In this document: positions 15,287-21,714 of the stretch, one piece after another
How the letters are laid out: each line of letters opens with the position of its first letter
Position numbering within the stretch: the stretch's first letter is position 1
DNA from: Acidobacteriota bacterium
GTDB lineage: Bacteria; Acidobacteriota; Vicinamibacteria; Vicinamibacterales; JAFNAJ01
DNA: 41,362 bases
Direction of reading: 5' to 3'
Assembly (NCBI GenBank): GCA_023384575.1
Contig: JAHDVP010000008.1
Coordinates: 63,977 to 105,338, forward strand
Notes under the pieces: generated by a model
The model's input: only the letters and a program-made list of their open reading frames with translations
Told to the model about the DNA's origin: nothing
Database searches by the model: none
Made by a program: the position numbers and the translations under genes

Positions 15287-16033
15287 ATGTCGAACCTCTC
15301 GGAGTCCACCCGCGATCACCCGGGGGGCGAGTCGGCGCCCACCGGCAGCACCGGCCTGGTCGTGGCGTACGTCCGGGGTCTCATCGACCGCCGCGGCTTG
15401 CGTCCGGGCGACCGCCTGCCGGGCGAACGTGACCTGGCCGCGCAGGTGGGCGTCAGTCGGCCGACCGTGCGCGCGGGGCTGAGGGCTCTGGCCGCCATGG
15501 GTGTCGTGCAGTCGCGCCACGGGTCGGGCACGTACATCCCGGAAGGATCGCCTCAGCTCGGGCGCGAGGCGCTGCGCTTCCTGGCCGCCCTCCACGGGCT
15601 GACGCGCGAGGAGATGTACGAGGCGCGACGGATCCTCGAGATCGGCGCGGCGGGACTCGCCGCCGAACGGGCGACCGCCGACGAGATGGCCACGCTGGCG
15701 GAAGAGGTTGCGAGCCTGTTCGCGTCGCTCGATGATCCGGTGCGTTTCCTCGACCACGACATGGCGTTCCATCGGGCGGTCGCCGCGGCGTCCGGCAACC
15801 CGATCGTCGCCTCGCTCGTCGAGATGGTCGCCGGCCTCTATCGCGACCGCCGCCGCGTGACGGCGGGGCAGGCGTCCGATCGCGACCTGCGCGACGCCGC
15901 CGACATGCATCGGCGGATCTACCAGGCCATCCGGGCACACGACCCCGTGGCGGCCCGCGCGGCCATGCACGATCACCTCGTTCAAGCCAGCGCCTGCCAG
16001 GCGCAGGAACCGGCCGGAGCGCCGGCGTCGTGA
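15287..16033 (+). CDS. GntR-family (FadR/FCD) transcriptional regulator of uronate genes
   Basis: This 248-residue regulator has an N-terminal winged helix (LRPGDRLPGERDLAAQVGVS, then RPTVRAGLRALAAMGVV and SRHGSGTYI). A C-terminal all-helical FCD ligand-binding domain begins near residue 95. The FCD metal-ligand pattern is visible: an Asp/His set in FLDHDMAFHRAVAAASGNPI and histidines in DMHRRIYQAI and AAMHDHL. Relatives include UxuR, ExuR and DgoR, which sense sugar acids or their keto-deoxy products. The start ATG 15287 follows the operator cluster; an upstream ATG at 15215 lies within the leader and is less likely. The stop overlaps the SDR start (GTGA). Confidence 0.88.
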   Translation: MSNLSESTRDHPGGESAPTGSTGLVVAYVRGLIDRRGLRPGDRLPGERDLAAQVGVSRPTVRAGLRALAAMGVVQSRHGSGTYIPEGSPQLGREALRFLAALHGLTREEMYEARRILEIGAAGLAAERATADEMATLAEEVASLFASLDDPVRFLDHDMAFHRAVAAASGNPIVASLVEMVAGLYRDRRRVTAGQASDRDLRDAADMHRRIYQAIRAHDPVAARAAMHDHLVQASACQAQEPAGAPAS

Positions 16034-16803
16034 CGCTCTCGCTGTTTGACCTCACCGGCCGTGTCGCCGTCGTCGTGGGCGGCACCTCGGGCATCGGGCG
16101 GACGCTGGCGCTCGGCCTGGCGGCGGCCGGCGCCGACGTCGCGGCGACCGGCCGCCGTGCGGCGCTCGTCGACGAGGTCAGCGGTGAGATCGCCCGGCAC
16201 GGTCGGCGCACGCTCGCGATGGCGGCCGACGTGGCCGATTCCGGCTCGCTCGTGCGCCTGCGCGAGCGCTGCCTCGAGACGTTCGGCCGGATCGACATCG
16301 TCGTGGCGGCGGCGGGGATCACGAAGCGCGTGCCTTCGAGCGAGATGGGTGAGGGAGACTGGCAGCGCATCGTCGACACCAACCTGACGGGCACGTGGCG
16401 GACCTGCCGGGTGTTCGGCGCGCCGATGCTCGAGCGCGGCCACGGGCGTGTGATCACGATCGCGTCGCTGTCGTCGTTCGTCGGCCTGCACGAAGTGGCG
16501 GCCTACACGGCGAGCAAGGCCGGCGTGGCCGGGATCACGCGTGCGCTCGCCGTCGAGTGGGGCGCGCGCGGCGTCACCGTGAACGCGCTCGCGCCAGGCG
16601 TCTTCCGCACCGACATGAACGAGACCCTCCTCGATTCGCCGAGGGGACGCGAGTTCCTGATGCGCACGCCGATGGCCCGGTTCGGCCGGCTCGACGAACT
16701 GGTGGGCGCCGCCGTGTTCCTCGCCTCGGAGGCCGCGAGCTTCGTCAACGGCCACGTGCTCGTCGTCGACGGCGGGCTGCTGGCGAGCGGGGTCAACCAG
16801 TGA
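16030..16803 (+). CDS. SDR-family oxidoreductase, KduD/gluconate 5-dehydrogenase-like
   Basis: This 257-residue classical short-chain dehydrogenase has LFDLTGRVAVVVGGTSGIGR (dinucleotide-binding GxxxGIG), NAG-type motif VAAAGITKR, catalytic Ser in SLSSF and the YxxxK pair Y159-TAS-K163. The C-terminus is IVDGGLLASG-like. Nearest known activities are KduD (2-dehydro-3-deoxygluconate 5-dehydrogenase) and gluconate 5-dehydrogenase, but it might instead reduce a keto-uronate such as tagaturonate. Context, not sequence, suggests the uronate role. The GTG start overlaps the GntR stop by 4 nt, and its own stop overlaps the next gene in the same way, showing tight coupling. Confidence 0.85.
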   Translation: MTLSLFDLTGRVAVVVGGTSGIGRTLALGLAAAGADVAATGRRAALVDEVSGEIARHGRRTLAMAADVADSGSLVRLRERCLETFGRIDIVVAAAGITKRVPSSEMGEGDWQRIVDTNLTGTWRTCRVFGAPMLERGHGRVITIASLSSFVGLHEVAAYTASKAGVAGITRALAVEWGARGVTVNALAPGVFRTDMNETLLDSPRGREFLMRTPMARFGRLDELVGAAVFLASEAASFVNGHVLVVDGGLLASGVNQ

Positions 16804-17186
16804 CGGCCATCCTGCGGATCAGCGAGCGGGACAACGTCGCGACGGCGCTCGAGGCGCTCGATCCGGGGCGCGAGGTCGCCGCCGGCGACCTCGTCGTCGT
16901 CGTGCGGGAACGGATCCCGGCCGGTCACAAGGTGGCGCTCGCGGTCATCGAGGCGGGGGCCCAGGTCGTCAAGTATGGCAGCCCGATCGGCGTGGCCTGC
17001 CGCCGCATCGGCGCCGGCACTCACGTGCACGTGCACAACATCGTGAGCACGCGGGGGCGGGGCGACCTCGTCGAACAGGAGCGGCCCGGACCGGCGGTCG
17101 CGCGGCTCGCCGAACCCGATGGTGAGACCCCGGGGCGCACCGACGCTGCCGCCCGGCGCGACGAGGCGGAGGGCACGGCATCATGA
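16800..17186 (+). CDS. uxaA: UxaA-type dehydratase small subunit (SAF domain)
   Basis: This 128-residue protein corresponds to the N-terminal SAF domain of altronate/galactarate dehydratases. It reads ALDPGREVAAGDLVVVVRER, then IPAGHKVALAVIEAGAQVVK, YGSPIGVACRRIGAGTHVHV and HNIVSTRG, where the HxHN segment is characteristic. In E. coli UxaA this domain is fused to the catalytic part; here it is a separate gene, as in sulfolactate sulfo-lyase SuyA/SuyB. The last 30 residues are an Asp/Arg-rich tail. GTG start at 16800 (GTGA overlap with the SDR stop); its stop overlaps the ATG of the large subunit (ATGA). Confidence 0.85.
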   Translation: MTAILRISERDNVATALEALDPGREVAAGDLVVVVRERIPAGHKVALAVIEAGAQVVKYGSPIGVACRRIGAGTHVHVHNIVSTRGRGDLVEQERPGPAVARLAEPDGETPGRTDAAARRDEAEGTAS

Positions 17187-18358
17187 GCGAGCGCGCCGGC
17201 TTCTTCGGCTTCCCCCGCCCCGATGGCCGGGTGGGGGTGCGCAACCACGTGCTCGTGGTCCCGACGGTCGTGTGCGCGTCGGTGGTGTGCGAACGGATCG
17301 CCGCGCAGTCGGGGTCGTCGGTCGTGGCGTTACCGCACCAGGCCGGGTGCGGCCAGCTCGGGCCCGACATGTGGACGACGCACGACACGCTGGAGGCCTA
17401 CTGCGGGCATCCGAACGTCGGCGCCGTGGTCGTGGTCGCGCTCGGGTGCGAGCAGGTCGTGGCGCAGCAGCTCGCAGGCGCCGCGCGGGCGGCGGGGAAA
17501 CCGTGCGAGGTCGTGGCCATTCAGGCCGAGGGCGGATCGTTGCGCGCGGTCGCGGCCGGGACGGCCATCGCCTCGCGTTTGGCCGGTGAGCTCGCGCCGG
17601 TGGCCCGCCAGTGGTGCGGCATCGACACGCTCGTGCTCTCGCTCAAGTGCGGCGGCTCCGATTACACGTCTGGCCTCGCCTCGAACCCCGCGCTGGGGCG
17701 CGTGGCCGACCGCCTCGTCGATCTCGGTGGCGCGACGGTCCTCGGCGAGGTCGCCGAGATCATGGGGGCGGAGCACCTGCTCGCCGCGCGCGCGGCCGAG
17801 CCCGAGGCCGCCGTGCAGCTCGTGCGCATCGTGGATCGCGTGGAGGCCGAGGCGCTCGCGCTGGGGCTCGACATCCGCGGCACGCAGCCGTCGCCCGGCA
17901 ACATCCGCGGCGGGCTCACGACGATCGAGGAGAAGTCGCTCGGCGCGACGCACAAGGGTGGCGAGACCTCGCCGCTCACCGACGTCGTGCCCTATGCGGG
18001 CCGGATCACGCGCAAGGGGCTGACGGTGATGGACACGCCGGGGCTCGACGTCGAAGCCGTGACCGGCATGGTGGCCGGCGGCGCGCAGGTGGTCGTCTTC
18101 ACGACCGGGCTCGGCACGCCGACCGGCAATCCCATCGCGCCCGTCATCAAGATCACCGGCAACCGGCGGACGGCGTCGCACATGGCCGACAACATCGACC
18201 TCGACGTCAGTGGCATCATCGGCGATCGCGAGACACTGCAGTCGGCGGCCGACAGGCTCTTCGATCTGGTCCTGGCGGTCGCCTCGGGCGGGCCCGTCGC
18301 CGCCGAATCGCTCGGCCACCGCGAGTTCGCCATCCACCGGCGCAACCCCACGATCTGA
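17183..18358 (+). CDS. uxaA: UxaA-type dehydratase large subunit (altronate/galactarate family)
   Basis: This 391-residue catalytic subunit of the UxaA/GarD family depends on iron or another divalent metal. It opens FPRPDGRVGVRNHVLVVPTV, typical of the family, and has the metal- and substrate-binding segments LPHQAGCGQ, ALGCEQVVAQQ, SLKCGGSDYTSG and TTGLGTPTGNPIAPVIKI. It probably converts altronate (or a related aldarate) to 2-keto-3-deoxygluconate, which the divergent kinase and aldolase consume. Sulfolactate lyase is the alternative for split systems, but the KDG kinase and KDPG aldolase favour a sugar acid. Last gene of the operon; a strong hairpin follows. Confidence 0.88.
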   Translation: MSERAGFFGFPRPDGRVGVRNHVLVVPTVVCASVVCERIAAQSGSSVVALPHQAGCGQLGPDMWTTHDTLEAYCGHPNVGAVVVVALGCEQVVAQQLAGAARAAGKPCEVVAIQAEGGSLRAVAAGTAIASRLAGELAPVARQWCGIDTLVLSLKCGGSDYTSGLASNPALGRVADRLVDLGGATVLGEVAEIMGAEHLLAARAAEPEAAVQLVRIVDRVEAEALALGLDIRGTQPSPGNIRGGLTTIEEKSLGATHKGGETSPLTDVVPYAGRITRKGLTVMDTPGLDVEAVTGMVAGGAQVVVFTTGLGTPTGNPIAPVIKITGNRRTASHMADNIDLDVSGIIGDRETLQSAADRLFDLVLAVASGGPVAAESLGHREFAIHRRNPTI

Positions 18359-18380
18359 CCCTCCGTCGGGCCTCGACTGG

Positions 18381-18412
18381 CCGGTCACGGCGGGCGATGC
18401 GCCGCCGACCGG
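18381..18412 (+). terminator. Hairpin after the uronate operon
   Basis: CCGGTC (18381-18386) pairs with GACCGG (18407-18412), and inside it GGCGG (18389-18393) pairs with CCGCC (18402-18406). This gives a compact GC-rich stem with a small bulge, 22 nt after the dehydratase stop. No T-run follows. Confidence 0.4.
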
Positions 18413-18462
18413 CGGCACACGCGTTCGTGTCTCGCCTTCACCGGGTGCAGGGGTCCACTGGG

Positions 18463-18491
18463 TTTCCGCCGTGCCCGATTCCCGCTACACT
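18463..18491 (+). promoter_or_regulatory. Putative promoter of the partner-switching operon
   Basis: TACACT (18486-18491) is a good -10 box at the right distance from the RsbV-like start at 18515. TTTCCG (18463-18468) lies 17 nt upstream as a weak -35. A CAGGAG ribosome site follows at 18503-18508. Confidence 0.4.
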
Positions 18492-18514
18492 GGCGCAGTC
18501 GTCAGGAGCCGCTC

Positions 18515-18883
18515 ATGCCCCACCCGTTCGTCGTCCATCGCTCCACCGAAGGTGAGCTGTCGGTCCTCAGCCTGGACGGACACCTCGACGCGCACACGGC
18601 GCCGGAGTTCGAACGGGCCATCCAGGCCGAGATCGACGACGGGCGCGTTCGCCTCATCGTCGACGGGTCCGACCTGCGGTACATCTCGTCGGCCGGCCTC
18701 GGTGTGTTCATGAGCTTCATCGAGGAGGTGCGCGACAAGGGGGGCGACATCAAGATCTGCGGGCTCGTCCCGAAGGTCCGCCAGATCTTCGACATCCTGG
18801 GCTTTCCCGCCATCTACGACCTGGTCGACTCGAGGGATGCGGCCATCCAGCGGTTTGCCGAGGCGCCGACCCGGGAGGTGTAG
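18515..18883 (+). CDS. STAS-domain anti-anti-sigma factor, RsbV/SpoIIAA-like
   Basis: This 122-residue single STAS domain has LSVLSLDGHLDAHTAPEFER, the switch loop DLRYISSAGLGVFMSF and a C-terminal helix near LVDSRDAAIQRF. S59 (or S58) in ISSAG is the likely serine phosphorylated by the cognate kinase. In partner switching, the dephosphorylated form binds the RsbW-like kinase and frees its target. The start is supported by CAGGAG. The next gene begins 2 nt after the stop and encodes the expected kinase, so the pair almost certainly works together. Confidence 0.92.
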   Translation: MPHPFVVHRSTEGELSVLSLDGHLDAHTAPEFERAIQAEIDDGRVRLIVDGSDLRYISSAGLGVFMSFIEEVRDKGGDIKICGLVPKVRQIFDILGFPAIYDLVDSRDAAIQRFAEAPTREV

Positions 18884-18885
18884 CG

Positions 18886-19317
18886 ATGCCGTCGCTCGAG
18901 CAGAAGTTCACGCTGCACGTGCCCTCGTCGACGCAGAACCTGGCGATGATCCGCGACTTCGTGTCGAGCGTCGGCGAGCAGGCGGGTCTCCGTGAAGAGG
19001 ACGTGGCGAAGCTCGAACTGGCCGTCGACGAGGCGTGTGCCAACGCGATCGAGCACGCGCATGGACACGACGCGACCAAGGAGGTGGTGGTGCGGGCGAC
19101 GTTCGACGAGCGCACGCTGCACATCGAGGTGGTCGACACGGGACGCGGCTTCGATCTCGGCCACCTCGCCCCCGCAGACGTCGAGGCACTCGTGCACGAA
19201 CGGCGATCGGGTGGGCTCGGCATGACCGTGATGCGGTCGCTGATGGACGAAGTGTCGTATGAGATCGTGCCGGGCGACGGCAACCGCCTTCGCCTGGTCA
19301 AGCGTCTCGACAAGTGA
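18886..19317 (+). CDS. Anti-sigma factor serine kinase, RsbW/SpoIIAB-like
   Basis: This 143-residue GHKL-fold ATPase has an N-box LELAVDEACANAIEHAHG with the metal-coordinating Asn, a G1 box EVVDTGRGFDLG and a G2 box SGGLGMTVMRSLMDEV. It is expected to phosphorylate the STAS protein upstream and, in its free form, to hold a sigma factor or another partner. No sigma factor gene is near, so the target may be encoded elsewhere or the module may control something other than a sigma factor. The RsbU-like phosphatase begins 10 nt downstream. Confidence 0.9.
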   Translation: MPSLEQKFTLHVPSSTQNLAMIRDFVSSVGEQAGLREEDVAKLELAVDEACANAIEHAHGHDATKEVVVRATFDERTLHIEVVDTGRGFDLGHLAPADVEALVHERRSGGLGMTVMRSLMDEVSYEIVPGDGNRLRLVKRLDK

Positions 19318-19327
19318 CGGCGCGGCC

Positions 19328-20992
19328 GTGACGGTTCCGCTCTCGGTCTCCCGCCTCGAAGCGCTCCTCGAATCGGCCGAGTTGCTCCATTCCTCCCTCG
19401 ACCTCGACGACCTGCTCAGGCACCTGCTCCGATCGGTGATGGGACGCCTCGTCGTATCGCGCGCTCTCGTCGCCGTGGAGCGGGAGGGCGTCCTCGAGGT
19501 GGCGATCGCGCGCGGCGTGCGTGGCGTGTCGGCCGGCCAGGTCTTCGACCGCGTCGAGGCCGAGCGCGCCGGCATCGCGCTCTTCGTGCCGATCGGGCAG
19601 GAGACCGCGCCGGTCGGCGTGCTCGGCCTCGGGCTGCCGCCGACCGGGAGGGTCGACGAGCCTGAGGTCGAGTTCCTGCGGGCGCTCGCCGGGCTGGCTG
19701 CGAGCGGCATCGAGAACGCCAGGGCGCACGCCGAGGTGCAGCAGCTCAATCGCCGGCTCGACCGGAAGATTCACGAGCTGAAGGCCCTGCTCGACCTGGT
19801 GCGGGCCCTCACGTCGATTGAAGACCCCGACGAAGTGGCGCAGTTGCTCGGCCTCACGCTGGCGGGCCAGTGGCTGGTGGCGCGCTACGCCATCGTCGCC
19901 GAGAAGCCAGGGCACCCGGTGGTGAACCGACAGAAGGCGACGACGCTCGGGTGGCCGGTGACGTGGTGGGACGAGGTCGCTCGGTGGTCGGAAGCCGTGC
20001 GGGTCGAGGACCTGCCCGAGGGGCCCGCACGGCGCACGCTCGAACTCGAGGAGATCGAGATCGTGTTCCCGATGCGCTCGGCGACCGGCCCCGTCGGGCT
20101 CGTGGCGCTCGGGGCGAGGCCAGGCGGCCGCCCGTACACCGATGCGGACGCCGAGCTCGGCGCGGGCATGGTCGCGCAATCGGCGGTCGCGCTCGAGAAC
20201 GCATGGCACCTGCGCGAGGTCCTCGAGAAGCAGCAGATCGAACGTGAGCTGATGCTCGCCGCCAGCATCCAGCAGGGGCTCTTTCCGGCGGACCTGCCGC
20301 AGCTCGCCGGGTGCGACCTCGCGGCGACGAGCCGTCCCGCGCGGCAGGTGGGCGGCGACTACTACGACGCGCTGTCGGCGGAGGTGGCGAGCCCCCTTTC
20401 GCGATGGCTGCTGTGCGTTGCCGACGTCTCGGGAAAAGGCATCGGCGCGTCGCTGCTCATGAGCAACATCCAGGCGACGCTCCGCGCGCTGCTCGGCCGC
20501 GAGGCGTCGCTCGCGGAGCTGGCCCGCGTCACCAACGAGCTCCTCTACCTGAACACACCGGGCAACAAGTACGTCACGGCCATCCTGCTGGCCGTCGACC
20601 CCGCGACCGGGTGGTGCAGCTACGTCAACGGCGGGCACAACGAGGGGCTCGTGCTGCGGGCCAGCGGAGAGGTCGAATGGCTCCCGGCGACGGGGCTCGC
20701 ACTCGGCCTCTTCCCGGGCATGCGGTACGACGAGCCGACGCTCACGCTCGGCGACGGCGACGTCGTGGCGCTCTACTCGGACGGCGTCACCGAAGCGCAG
20801 AACGCCGCCGAGGAGGAGTTCGGCAACGACCGGCTCGTCGCCGTCGTCCGCCGGACGTCGTCGGAGCCGGCGCCCCGCATCGTGTCGGCCGTCCTCTCGG
20901 CCATCGACGCGTTCGCCGCCGACGCGCCGCAGCACGACGACATCACGCTGATGATCCTGAAGCGCGCACGGCCCGCCACTCAGCCGCGGTAG
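19328..20992 (+). CDS. GAF-GAF-SpoIIE phosphatase, RsbU-like
   Basis: This 554-residue cytoplasmic PP2C-type phosphatase probably dephosphorylates the RsbV-like protein when its sensors are engaged. A GAF domain covers about 15-145, a helical linker (QLNRRLDRKIHELKALLDLV) leads to a second GAF domain to about 300, and the SpoIIE domain follows a signalling helix. Catalytic motifs: RPARQVGGDYYDAL, VADVSGKGIGASLLMSNIQA, YVNGGHNEGLVL, ALYSDGVTEAQN and the last metal site QHDDITLMI. The start is taken as GTG at 19328; the longer frame from 19259 overlaps the kinase gene out of register. The 3' end overlaps the convergent yajQ by 13 nt. Confidence 0.9.
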   Translation: MTVPLSVSRLEALLESAELLHSSLDLDDLLRHLLRSVMGRLVVSRALVAVEREGVLEVAIARGVRGVSAGQVFDRVEAERAGIALFVPIGQETAPVGVLGLGLPPTGRVDEPEVEFLRALAGLAASGIENARAHAEVQQLNRRLDRKIHELKALLDLVRALTSIEDPDEVAQLLGLTLAGQWLVARYAIVAEKPGHPVVNRQKATTLGWPVTWWDEVARWSEAVRVEDLPEGPARRTLELEEIEIVFPMRSATGPVGLVALGARPGGRPYTDADAELGAGMVAQSAVALENAWHLREVLEKQQIERELMLAASIQQGLFPADLPQLAGCDLAATSRPARQVGGDYYDALSAEVASPLSRWLLCVADVSGKGIGASLLMSNIQATLRALLGREASLAELARVTNELLYLNTPGNKYVTAILLAVDPATGWCSYVNGGHNEGLVLRASGEVEWLPATGLALGLFPGMRYDEPTLTLGDGDVVALYSDGVTEAQNAAEEEFGNDRLVAVVRRTSSEPAPRIVSAVLSAIDAFAADAPQHDDITLMILKRARPATQPR

Positions 20993-21483
20993 TTGCCAAA
21001 CTGCAGGTCGATCCCGAAATCCTTCTCGCGCAGCAGCTTCATGGCCGCCTGGAGCTCGTCCTTCGACGGCGACGACACGCGAACCTGATCGGCCTGGATC
21101 GCGGCCTGCACCTTCTTCAGCTTCTGGTCCTTCAGGAACTTGACGATGGCCCTGGCGGTGTCGATGGGGATGCCCTGCTGCAGCGTGACGGTCTGGCGCA
21201 CGGTGCTGCCGGCGGCAGCCTGCGGGTCACCGCGCTTGAGGTTCTTGACGGGCACGCCGCGCTTCACCATCTTGCCGGACACGACTTCCCAGACGGCCTC
21301 GAGCTTGAACTTGTCCTCCGCGTGGATCTCGATGACGCTCTCGGCCTTGCGGAGGTCGATCTCGACGGGCGACCCCTTGAAATCGTAGCGCTGCGTGACT
21401 TCCTTGCGGGCCTGATTGACGGCGTTGTCGACTTCCTGGAGATCGACGGTCGACGTGATGTCGAATGAGACGGTCTGCGCCAT
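20980..21483 (-). CDS. yajQ: YajQ family cyclic-di-GMP/nucleotide-binding protein
   Basis: This 167-residue UPF0234/YajQ protein is nearly full family length. It starts MAQTVSFDITSTVDLQEVDN, then QRYDFKGSPVEIDL, then VPVKNLKRGDPQAAAGSTVR, and ends DFGIDLQFGNYRG, all typical. YajQ homologues bind nucleotides, and the Xanthomonas protein is a c-di-GMP effector that partners a transcription factor. The true start is the ATG at 21483, immediately followed by AQTVSFD; a 7-residue upstream extension is less likely. It is convergent with, and overlaps, the phosphatase gene, so the two may interfere at the 3' ends. Confidence 0.95.
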   Translation of the reverse strand: MAQTVSFDITSTVDLQEVDNAVNQARKEVTQRYDFKGSPVEIDLRKAESVIEIHAEDKFKLEAVWEVVSGKMVKRGVPVKNLKRGDPQAAAGSTVRQTVTLQQGIPIDTARAIVKFLKDQKLKKVQAAIQADQVRVSSPSKDELQAAMKLLREKDFGIDLQFGNYRG

Positions 21484-21640
21484 GGCTCTCGATCTTACCC
21501 GCAATCCTGTCGCCTCGGAGGGCCGTGATGAGGAGAGGCCCCCGCCGGTCCCGGCCCGGCGCCCGGTTGGACCCGGCGGCGGCCGCGGGCGGCGGAAAGG
21601 CAGAGAGGTTGACCGCGACCGCCCGATTGGAGAGGATAGG

Positions 21641-21670
21641 CGAAATTGATTGACCAGTCAGTCGAAATTG
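21641..21670. promoter_or_regulatory. Repeat-rich operator candidate upstream of the S9 peptidase
   Basis: CGAAATTG occurs at 21641-21648 and again at 21663-21670, a 22-bp period or about two helical turns. Between them TGACCAGTCA (21651-21660) is an inverted repeat of TGAC. TGAC-yr-GTCA cores are common in TetR-family operators. The cluster is an AT-rich island in very GC-rich surroundings, 45 nt before the peptidase start and 158 nt from yajQ, so it could serve either. No TetR gene is in the window. Confidence 0.35.
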
Positions 21671-21714
21671 TCTGGTGCCGCGCGCGTCATCAGCACAACC
21701 TCGTGAGGGTTCGA

